Assembly (NCBI GenBank): GCA_014804225.1
Contig: JAAVAF010000069.1
Location: forward strand, 18,694 to 26,934
Origin: Lachnospiraceae bacterium
GTDB lineage: Bacteria > Bacillota > Clostridia > Lachnospirales > Lachnospiraceae
DNA length: 8,241 nucleotides
Direction: 5' to 3'
Shown here: in pieces, positions 1-6,700 of the stretch
Layout of the letters: each line of letters starts with the position of its first letter
How positions within the stretch are numbered: position 1 is the first letter of the stretch
Position numbers and translations under genes: made by a program
The notes under the pieces: generated by a model
Database searches by the model: none
Seen by the model: only the letters and a program-made list of their open reading frames with translations
What the model was told of the DNA's origin: nothing

Positions 1-147
1 GGTGAGCTTGCATCACTGAAACGTTTTAAGGATGATGTTAAGGAGGTTAAAGCCGGTTTTGAGTGCGGTCTTGTATTCGAGGGCTTTGACAGTATGCAGG
101 AGCTTGATATTGTAGAGGCATATATTATGGTGGAGGTACCGCGTTAA
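1..147 (+). CDS. infB: Translation initiation factor IF-2, C-terminal end (partial)
   Basis: The reading frame is open from the first base and stops at TAA 145-147, giving the last 48 residues of a protein that begins upstream of the window. The segment contains SLKRFKDDVKEV, then AGFECGLVFEGF, and ends in IVEAYIMVEVPR. This is the usual end of domain IV (C2) of bacterial IF-2, the part that recognises the formylmethionyl end of initiator tRNA. IF-2 is the GTPase that brings fMet-tRNA to the 30S subunit and promotes joining of the 50S subunit. The G domain is not in the window. The assignment is supported by the next gene, rbfA, which directly follows infB in most Firmicutes. The gap to rbfA is 35 bases with no terminator, so the two are probably co-transcribed. 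Confidence 0.95.
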   Translation, partial: GELASLKRFKDDVKEVKAGFECGLVFEGFDSMQELDIVEAYIMVEVPR

Positions 148-160
148 AAAGGTATCTGCC

Positions 161-182
161 ATGTAGGAATGAGGGATTTTAG
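161..182 (+). promoter_or_regulatory. Ribosome-binding leader of rbfA, with ATG-TAG start-stop
   Basis: GAGGG at 171-175 lies 7 bases before the rbfA ATG and is the likely Shine-Dalgarno sequence. The leader begins with ATGTAGGAATG, in which an ATG is followed at once by a TAG stop. AAAAAGG about 8 bases before that ATG could itself serve as a ribosome-binding site. Almost the same 20-base block (18 of 20 identical) precedes nrnA at 570-589. The Shine-Dalgarno role is well supported. Any role for the start-stop codon pair is speculation. Confidence 0.6.
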
Positions 183-557
183 ATGAGGAAAAACAGCGTG
201 AAAAATACGCGTGTGAACGGTGAGGTGCATCGTGCGCTTGCGGAGATTATCAGAAGTGAGATTAAAGATCCGAGAATTAATCCTATGACTTCGGTTGTTA
301 CGGTGGAGGTTGCGCCGGATTTAAAGACTTGTAAGGCTTGGATTAGCGTGCTTGGCAACGAGGAGTCGCAGCAGAACACGATTGCGGGCCTAAAAAGCGC
401 TGAGGGATATATCAGAAATCTTCTTGCAAAGAAAATCAATCTGAGAAACACGCCGGAAATTAAGTTTATTTTAGATCAGTCGATTGCATACGGCGTGTCG
501 ATGACAAAGAAGATTGATGATATTAATAAGGAGGACGACGCAAGGCACGTTGAATAG
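183..557 (+). CDS. rbfA: Ribosome-binding factor A (30S maturation)
   Basis: This 124-residue protein has the normal length and layout of RbfA. RbfA is a small KH-type cytoplasmic protein that binds the 30S subunit, assists late maturation of 16S rRNA around helix 1 and the neck, and is needed for growth in the cold. Visible family features are an N-terminal helix (residues 10-27), the DPRIN turn at 29-33, the strand region TSVVTVEVAPDLKTCKAWIS at about 36-55, and the block AEGYIRNLLAKKINLR followed by PEIKFILDQSI. The ATG at 183 sits 7 bases after GAGGG, and the N-terminus starts where the family normally starts. It lies between infB and nrnA, the standard order in Clostridia and Bacilli, and is probably part of one long operon. 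The C-terminal tail is short, acidic and probably disordered. Nothing is odd about the gene. Confidence 0.95.
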   Translation: MRKNSVKNTRVNGEVHRALAEIIRSEIKDPRINPMTSVVTVEVAPDLKTCKAWISVLGNEESQQNTIAGLKSAEGYIRNLLAKKINLRNTPEIKFILDQSIAYGVSMTKKIDDINKEDDARHVE

Positions 558-569
558 ATATATAAGGTT

Positions 570-590
570 ATGTAGGAATGGGGGACTTTT
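570..590 (+). promoter_or_regulatory. Ribosome-binding leader of nrnA, near-copy of the rbfA leader
   Basis: The run GGGGG at 580-584 lies 6 bases before the GTG start of nrnA and is the likely Shine-Dalgarno sequence, which supports the non-ATG start. The block ATGTAGGAATG at 570-580 is identical to 161-171 before rbfA, and the following GGGG-A-C-TTTT differs from that copy at only two positions. It again contains an ATG immediately followed by TAG, here in frame with nrnA. Confidence 0.6.
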
Positions 591-1559
591 GTGGAAAAGA
601 TAAATCTGATAGAAGAATGTAAAGATGCGAAAAGCATTGTGATTTCAGGGCATATCCGACCTGACGGTGATTGTATCGGTTCTTGTATGGCGATGTACCT
701 TTATCTCAAAAAGGCGCTTGCCGATACAAGGATTACGGTCTGCCTTGAGAAACCTGCCGATATATTTCATTGCATAAAGGATATTGACGAGGTCGACAGC
801 GGATTTTGTGCAAAAACACCGGATGTGTTTATCGCACTCGATTGTGAGCAATCACGGCTCGGGGAGGCGGCGGCGCTTTTTGACGGTGCAAAGAAGCGGA
901 TCAATATTGATCATCATGTGAGTAATGAAGGCGGTTGCGGTGATGTGAATTATGTGGTGCCGGGACTTAGCTCGACGGCAGAGCTTGTTTATGAGTTGAT
1001 AGACAAAAGCTACATGGACGAAGAGATTGCGAAGGCTGTTTACATAGGAATTATCCATGATACAGGAATTTTTAAATATTCCAATACGTCGCCAAAAACA
1101 CTGCGAATCGCGGCGGATTTGCTGGAATACGGGTTTGATTTTCCCGCAATCATAGATGAAACCTTTTATGAAAAGACGTATGTACAGAATCAGCTTTTAG
1201 GCAGGGCGCTTTTGGAGAGTATTGTCTTTATGGACGGGAAGTGTATTGTAAGTGCGATCAATCAAAAGATACTTTCGTTTTACAATGCAACTCCGGGGGA
1301 TTTAGACGGGATTGTTAATCAACTGCGTATTATCAAGGGCGTGGAATGTGCAATCTTTATGTACGAAACGGGAAATCTGGAATATAAAATAAGCTTGCGT
1401 TCGAGCAAATATGTGGATGTCAGTAAGGTTGCGGCATATTTTGGCGGTGGAGGTCATGTCAGGGCAGCAGGCTGTAACATGAGCGGAAACTTTCATGATG
1501 TTGTCAATAATATTTCAAGGCAGATTGCGCGTCAAATAAAAGAATACGATGAAAAATAA
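591..1559 (+). CDS. nrnA: DHH/DHHA1 phosphoesterase, NrnA-type oligoribonuclease / pAp phosphatase
   Basis: The 322-residue product has the length and both domains of the NrnA/YtqI group. It carries an N-terminal DHH domain with the metal-binding set SGHIRPDGDCIGS (19-31, with H21, D25 and D27), D84 in FIALDCEQ, the DHH signature D107-H108-H109, and HDTG with D157. The C-terminal DHHA1 domain ends in GGGGHVRAAG (285-294), which binds substrate. In characterised relatives these Mn-dependent cytoplasmic enzymes degrade 2-5 nt RNAs and remove the 3'-phosphate from pAp. Close homologues (GdpP-lacking, DhhP-type) instead cleave pApA or c-di-AMP. Sequence alone does not decide which activity dominates. 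The GTG start at 591 is chosen for the G-rich Shine-Dalgarno sequence 6 bases upstream and because the N-terminus is family-like. It follows rbfA by 33 bases, in conserved order. The 86-base gap after it is the widest among the housekeeping genes and holds a palindromic operator. Confidence 0.9.
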   Translation: MEKINLIEECKDAKSIVISGHIRPDGDCIGSCMAMYLYLKKALADTRITVCLEKPADIFHCIKDIDEVDSGFCAKTPDVFIALDCEQSRLGEAAALFDGAKKRINIDHHVSNEGGCGDVNYVVPGLSSTAELVYELIDKSYMDEEIAKAVYIGIIHDTGIFKYSNTSPKTLRIAADLLEYGFDFPAIIDETFYEKTYVQNQLLGRALLESIVFMDGKCIVSAINQKILSFYNATPGDLDGIVNQLRIIKGVECAIFMYETGNLEYKISLRSSKYVDVSKVAAYFGGGGHVRAAGCNMSGNFHDVVNNISRQIARQIKEYDEK

Positions 1560-1590
1560 TGTTTCATTGCAGCAAATTTGTGTAACGATA

Positions 1591-1608
1591 TTGTGAATAA
1601 GTTCACAA
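1591..1608 (+). promoter_or_regulatory. Rex-like (or Crp/Fnr-like) operator palindrome
   Basis: The sequence TTGTGAATAAGTTCACAA is a perfect 7-base inverted repeat separated by four bases. It matches the known operator form of the Gram-positive redox repressor Rex (TTGTGAA-N4-TTCACAA, seen in Bacillus, Streptomyces and Thermoanaerobacter). It also contains TGTGA-N6-TCACA, the Crp/Fnr-family consensus, so the factor cannot be named from the site alone. It lies 31 bases after nrnA and 37 bases before truB. A possible -10 hexamer, TAAAAT (1610-1615), abuts its right edge without a good -35 box. A weaker pair, TTGCAG (1567-1572) and TATTGT (1589-1594, spacing 16), would place the operator over the -10 box. 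If a promoter exists here, truB and ribF could be switched separately from infB-rbfA-nrnA. Confidence 0.55.
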
Positions 1609-1645
1609 TTAAAATACGCAAAGGATTTTAGGTTGGTGAAGGATT

Positions 1646-2548
1646 ATGATAAACGGTATCATAAACATATACAAGGAAGCAGGATTTACTTCGCATGATG
1701 TTGTGGCAAAGCTTCGAGGGATTGTCGGACAAAGAAAAATCGGACATACGGGAACGCTTGACCCCGATGCGGTGGGCGTGCTTCCTGTCTGCTTTGGAAA
1801 TGCGACAAAGCTTTGTGACCTGATGACAGATAAGAGCAAGGAGTATGAAGTATGTATGCGTCTTGGCGTTACGACGGATACACAGGATATGAGTGGAACG
1901 GTACTCAGTGAAGAAGAGGTGACGGCGGACGCGGCGGCGATTGAAGCTGCAATTATGGGATTTGTGGGAGGTTATGAGCAGATCCCCCCGATGTATTCTG
2001 CGCTTAAAGTAAACGGGAAACGGCTTTATGAACTCGCGAGGCAGGGAAAGGAAGTTGAAAGACAGTCGCGCCATGTGGATATTCCGAATATCCGGATACT
2101 CGAGATTGTGCGTCCTTATGCGCGGTTTGTGGTGGAGTGTTCAAAAGGCACTTATATCCGGTCCTTGTGTGCAGATATTGGGGATCAGCTTGGGTGCGGT
2201 GCGGCGATGGAGTCGTTAAAACGTACAAGGGTAGGTAATTTTAAGATTGAGGACGCACTTACGCTCTCGGAAGTTGAGGCGGTTGTGCAGCAGGGAGATT
2301 GTGAAAAAATTATCATAGCGCCTGACAGTATTTTTATGGATTATGAGGGTGCGACGGTAAAGCCTGAGGCACAGAATGCTCTGATAAACGGAAATAAGCT
2401 GTCTTTGCGGCAGCTTGATTTTGATAATAAGACCTTTTTTCAGGATGGGGACATGCTGCGCGTCTATGACGAAAAAAGGGAATTTAAAGCGATATATACA
2501 TTTGTGAAAAAGGAGGGCGCATTTAAGCCCTATAAAATGTTTTTATAG
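1646..2548 (+). CDS. truB: tRNA pseudouridine-55 synthase
   Basis: TruB converts U55 in the T-psi-C loop of nearly all elongator tRNAs to pseudouridine in the cytoplasm and also acts as a tRNA chaperone. The 300-residue product has the complete family set. GHTGTLDPDAVGVLPV at 33-48 carries the catalytic aspartate D39. Y67 lies in KEYEVCMRLG and is followed by TTDTQDMSG (76-84). QIPPMYSALKVNGKRLYELA lies at 112-131, and KGTYIR at 167-172, with the last Arg in the active site. The C-terminal part (about 235-300) corresponds to the small RNA-binding TruB_C/PUA-like region. The start MINGIINIYKEAGFTS is family-typical, although AAGGA ends only 2 bases before the ATG. An AGG at 1630-1632 may contribute as a second ribosome-binding element. 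The gene follows the palindromic operator and is separated from ribF by 24 bases, so truB and ribF are very likely co-transcribed. Confidence 0.96.
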   Translation: MINGIINIYKEAGFTSHDVVAKLRGIVGQRKIGHTGTLDPDAVGVLPVCFGNATKLCDLMTDKSKEYEVCMRLGVTTDTQDMSGTVLSEEEVTADAAAIEAAIMGFVGGYEQIPPMYSALKVNGKRLYELARQGKEVERQSRHVDIPNIRILEIVRPYARFVVECSKGTYIRSLCADIGDQLGCGAAMESLKRTRVGNFKIEDALTLSEVEAVVQQGDCEKIIIAPDSIFMDYEGATVKPEAQNALINGNKLSLRQLDFDNKTFFQDGDMLRVYDEKREFKAIYTFVKKEGAFKPYKMFL

Positions 2549-2555
2549 AATAAAA

Positions 2556-2572
2556 AGGAATCGGGTTTTGAT
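2556..2572 (+). promoter_or_regulatory. Ribosome-binding leader of ribF
   Basis: The stretch AGGAATCGGGTTTTGAT precedes the ATG at 2573. CGGG (2562-2565) is 7 bases from the start, and AAAGGAA (2554-2560) is 12 bases away. The order AGGAAT, then GGG, then TTTT repeats the arrangement before rbfA and nrnA. Confidence 0.5.
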
Positions 2573-3535
2573 ATGAAGATAATAGAAAACACGACGAAAT
2601 TTCAGATAGAGGAGTCGACTGCCGTTGCTATCGGTAAATTTGACGGATTCCACCTGGGCCACCAAAAGCTCTTGCGACAGCTTGAAATACAAAAAAGCAA
2701 AGGGCAAAAATCGGTGGTCTTTACTTTTGTGCCGTCGCCCGCGGCATTTTTTAGCGGCGCGCCGATACAGGAGCTGTCAACCGTGGAGGAAAAACGCAGG
2801 ATTTTTGCGCAGGCGGGTGTCGATTATCTTGTGGAGTTTCCGTTTGTTCAGTCGATTGCAGACATGGAGCCGGAAGTATTTGTTGAAGATGTGCTTGTCG
2901 GAATGCTTCATGCGAAATGCGTGGTTGCGGGTGACGATGTGTCTTACGGGAGGCATGGAGCGGGCAACTGCAAGCTTTTGGAAGAAATGGCAAAAAAATA
3001 TCTTTATGATGTTGTTATTATAGACAAAGTGCTGTATAATGATAATGAGGTAAGTTCGACATTTGTGCGAAAAGCAGTAAAAGAGGGGGATATGGAGCTT
3101 GTTTCTGTACTACTTGGAACGCCGTACCACGTAAGTGGAGAGATCATACACGGAAAAAAACTCGGAAGGACGCTCGGAATGCCAACGGTAAACCTTTTGC
3201 CGCCAGAAGAAAAGCTTTTGCCGCCAAAGGGTGTATACTATTCGTATGTGTATCTGTATAGCGGAAAAGGCAGTCAGTCATATGAAAGCATGCCATATCA
3301 TGGTGTACAGCTTCCGTCTATTACAAATATTGGGACAAAACCTACGGTAAATGATCAAAAACGAATGGGGGTGGAAACGTATATATATGATTTTAATGCG
3401 GATGTATACGGCAAATACATGGATGTATATTTGCTCGCATACAAAAGACCTGAGATGCGCTTTGAGGGAGTAGACAATCTTAAAACGCAGATGCAGGCAG
3501 ATATTGCCGCAGGTAGACAATATCATGGAATCTAA
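2573..3535 (+). CDS. ribF: Bifunctional riboflavin kinase / FMN adenylyltransferase (FAD synthetase)
   Basis: RibF phosphorylates riboflavin to FMN and then adenylates FMN to FAD in the cytoplasm. The 320-residue protein has both usual modules. The N-terminal nucleotidyltransferase part shows AIGKFDGFHLGHQKLL (19-34) with the HxGH motif at 27-30, the flavin/nucleotide loop GDDVSYGRHGAGN (120-132), and SSTFVR (161-166). The C-terminal kinase part starts near residue 183 and shows GKKLGRTLGMPTVNL with the Mg-ATP motif PTVN at 204-207, NIGTKPTV at 252-259, the likely catalytic glutamate E268 in GVETYIYDF, and YGKYMDV. A stretch of about 15 residues (SGKGSQSYESMPYHGV, 230-245) between the strands before NIGTKPT looks longer than in the best-known homologues. 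The gene ends the conserved translation cluster. In many Firmicutes rpsO follows, but here the next gene encodes an exported pectate lyase. Confidence 0.95.
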   Translation: MKIIENTTKFQIEESTAVAIGKFDGFHLGHQKLLRQLEIQKSKGQKSVVFTFVPSPAAFFSGAPIQELSTVEEKRRIFAQAGVDYLVEFPFVQSIADMEPEVFVEDVLVGMLHAKCVVAGDDVSYGRHGAGNCKLLEEMAKKYLYDVVIIDKVLYNDNEVSSTFVRKAVKEGDMELVSVLLGTPYHVSGEIIHGKKLGRTLGMPTVNLLPPEEKLLPPKGVYYSYVYLYSGKGSQSYESMPYHGVQLPSITNIGTKPTVNDQKRMGVETYIYDFNADVYGKYMDVYLLAYKRPEMRFEGVDNLKTQMQADIAAGRQYHGI

Positions 3536-3542
3536 AGAGTCT

Positions 3543-3579
3543 ACGACATGATCAAACGCTGACACGCTTTGCGAGTCGT
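3543..3579 (+). other. Imperfect stem-loop between ribF and the pectate lyase gene
   Basis: ACGAC (3543-3547) can pair with GTCGT (3575-3579). Inside that, CAAA-(C)-GC (3553-3559) can pair with GCTTTG (3566-3571) around a six-base loop, TGACAC, leaving an internal loop. No T-run follows, so this is not a normal intrinsic terminator. It could be a processing or attenuation element, or chance. The 66-base gap holds no clear promoter. Confidence 0.25.
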
Positions 3580-3601
3580 CTGATTGAACAAAGAAAGGAA
3601 T

Positions 3602-3715
3602 ATGAACTTTAAAATGAAAAAAGTAAAAAGTATGAGTAAAAAGCTGATAGCGATACTGTTAAGTGCCGCTATGACGTTTACACCGATGGTGCAGAGCATG
3701 CCGGTGTATGCGGCG
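3602..3715 (+). other. Sec signal peptide of the pectate lyase
   Basis: Residues 1-14 are rich in Lys (MNFKMKKVKSMSKK). A hydrophobic core follows at 15-30 (LIAILLSAAMTFTPMV), then a small-residue end, VYA-A, at 35-38, favouring cleavage after A37 or A38. Mature protein begins with EVETQSE and turns acidic at once. Confidence 0.85.
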
Positions 3716-6700
3716 GAAGTGGAAACGCAAAGTGAAACCGAAAATCTCGGCACGATGCCGGAGGCAGACGAGCTGGAGGATGCGGTTTCGGATGATGTTT
3801 CGGATGATGGAGATGCAGAGGAGGCAGCAGGTGAGGAGCAGGCTCCGGATGATGCAGATGCCGATGATGCAGCGAAGGATGATGTTGTTTCCGATGATAA
3901 TTCGAAGGATGATGCTGTTTCCGATGATGATTCGAAGGATGATGAGAAAGATGCCGATACCGGAAAGGTAGAGGAGAATACGGAAGAAAAGACGGAAACA
4001 AAGACAGAAGCGAAGGAAGATACGGAATCGAAAGAAGCGGTTTCTGATCCTGTTTATGAGGAAGTAATGGAAGAAGAGTCTGAGTCAGCTTCCGGTTCGG
4101 AAGAGGAAAGTGAGTCGGAGTCTGAGGAGATGTCGTTGGAGGAAGTTCGGGCGGCAGCGTCAGTTTCAGGTGTCACGGCAGCCGATATTAAAGTCGGTGG
4201 CTGGAATGAAAGCATTTATGCGGAAATTGCGAAAGTAAAAGGCAAAGACAACATGAGTGCGATTACGGAAGTAAGCTGGACAGGCGAAGCAACGGGAGCA
4301 CTCACTACTGAGGATTTGCAGTATCTTGTAAGACCGGGAGAAGACGGAGGAGCCCGTATTGATATTCCGGGACTTAAGGCGGGTACATATGATCTTAAGA
4401 TTAAGGTAAACGGTTCCGGTGAATTTACGAAGACGGGCATTACAGTTTACGCCTATGACCGTTCGGGATTTGCGCATTTTGACGCTAATGCTAAAGATGG
4501 TATTTATCAAGATGGTGTTGGTGCATATAATAATGATGGTACGTTAAAAGATAAGGCGGTAGTGCTTTATGTTACAGATGAAAATAAGAATGATGTAACT
4601 CTTACGGTTGGCAATATCACTGTAAAAGGTATCGGTAATATCCTCAATTCCGTAGGGCAGGATGCAGGAGGCGGAAAGGCGAGTAATGGCGGTAAAGCCA
4701 ACACCAATCAAGGTGTTATCAAAGAACTTGCAAAAGCGGGAAAACCGCTTGTAATTCGCTTTATTGGCACGGTGTCTGATTCCGGACTTTATGAGAAAGG
4801 TAAGTTTAGCGCTGCTTCAGAATGTAAAATTACAGGTCTTACGACTTATAGTTCTACGGATAACGGTGGTACAGTAGGTGATAACGGACATATGGCACGT
4901 ATCCAGTCTGGAAAAGATATTACAATTGAAGGTATTGGATATGATGCAGTGATTGATGGTTGGGGTTTCCATTACATAGCGCAGACTTCAGATCCTAATT
5001 TGGGTAAAAGCTTTGAGGTGCGTAATCTTACGTTCATCAATACACCTGAGGATGCTATCGGTATGGAAGGTCAGCAGGCAAGTAAGAAAGCAGATTCAGA
5101 TCTAACGGCGAGTGTTGAGAGATGTTGGATTCACAATAATGAATTTTACTGTCCTGAAATTACCAGTCCCGCGGAATCAGATAAAAGTGAAGGTGATGGT
5201 TCGGTAGACTTTAAGAGAGGTCAGTATTTTACCTGCAGCTACAATTATTTTGACAGTTGTCATAAGACAAACCTTGTAGGTTCAGCGGATTATTCCCTTC
5301 AGTTTAATCTGACATATCATCACAATTATTGGTATATGTGTAAAGCAAGAGGACCTCTTACACGTAGGGCAAATGTACATATGTACAATAATGTCTGGGA
5401 TATGCAGACTGACTATGCTCAAAATACAAGAGCAGATGCATATATATATTCCGAATATAATATTTTTTATGCATGTAAGAGTCCACAGGCTGTTGAAGCG
5501 GGTGCAATAAAGAGTTATAACGATTCTATCGCAAGTATAATACAAAATAAAGGTTCGCTGGGAACTGTTGTTGAAGACAAATCAGAATATGTTCCCAATA
5601 ATTGTCAATTTTCGGCAAGAAATATTAAATATGATAAATTTGATACTGAACCTTCACAGTCCTATATTCCGAGTAAGGATTATGAGCTTCAAACTGATTT
5701 CGCAGATTTGAGGAAAGTAATTGCATCACAGACAGGCGTACAAAAACAAAATCCCGAACGGCCGGAAGAAATTACATCCAATAGATATTCGGTAGTAGAA
5801 AGAGCTGCTAGTGGTAAGATCAATAAATTTGACAGTCTTCCGCAGACGCTCACACCTGGTAAGATTTCAAAAAGCGTCTATGCGTTTGAGGTTGGTGCGG
5901 CTTTTGATTTGGAAGTTGAATATTCAAGCGGTTCCAAAGCAATTGCTGGAGTTCTTGTAAATGAAGCAGGTGAAAATCTTCTTACAGGAAGCGGTAGTGC
6001 AGTAGATCTTCCAGCCGGTAAGTATATGATACAAGCCGAAGCTTTTCAACCGGGGGATCCCAAAAAAGGAACTGTAGCTGTCTTTAAGGATATGACAATT
6101 GAGAACTTGAAGATTACACAGCATGATCCCAATGCACATTTTCACAAATACAAATTAGATTCTTCAGAATCAATAAATGCCACATGTACAGAGGCAGGCA
6201 AGAATGTTTACATATGCGAAGGAACGGGTGACTGTGAAGAGAAAACAAAAGAAGAAACTGTTCCAGCGCTTGGACATTCCTATGGTGCATGGAAGGTGGT
6301 TACAGAGGCTACGGAAGATGCGGAAGGGTTAAAGCGGCGCGAGTGTGTCAGATGTGATGCGTCTGAAGAAGCTGAGATACCAAAAGGAACTTCAGGTACA
6401 GGCTCAGGCTCAGGTGACAATGATGTATCTGGTGGCGGAAGCACGGCAGCAGGAGATTATGAACTTTACTTTACCGGAGGGGCTTCGAACGGTGATACAG
6501 ATTTCTTTACTGTAAGTGGAAGTTATGCAAAAAATAAAGGTAATGTTACGGTTAATGGTGTTACATATACAGATTGCCTTAAGATCGAGTCAAAAACGAA
6601 TATATCGTTTTCATGCAACGATGGAGCAACGCTGTTTATGGCATTTGATGGGGCGAGCAAAAAAGTAAAAATAGATGGAACGGCATATACGACAGGTTCG

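Noticed and set aside
1591..1608. Palindrome read as an intrinsic terminator after nrnA
   Set aside because: The stem is only 7 bp and mostly A/T, and it is followed by TTAAAATACG rather than a T-run. An operator fits better.
2625..3023. 132-codon + strand ORF overlapping ribF in another frame
   Set aside because: It lies wholly within the well-supported ribF gene and its translation resembles no known protein.
3543..3601. Terminator or promoter between ribF and the lyase
   Set aside because: The stem-loop is imperfect and lacks a T-run. No -35/-10 pair with acceptable spacing was found in the 66 bases.
3875..3946. Tandem repeats as a CRISPR array
   Set aside because: The units are directly adjacent with no spacers and are in-frame coding sequence.
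3678..4001. Minus-strand and alternative-frame ORFs rich in His/Pro or Met/Arg over the acidic spacer
   Set aside because: They are shadows of the low-complexity GAT/GAG-rich coding sequence in the true frame and have no ribosome-binding site or recognisable product.
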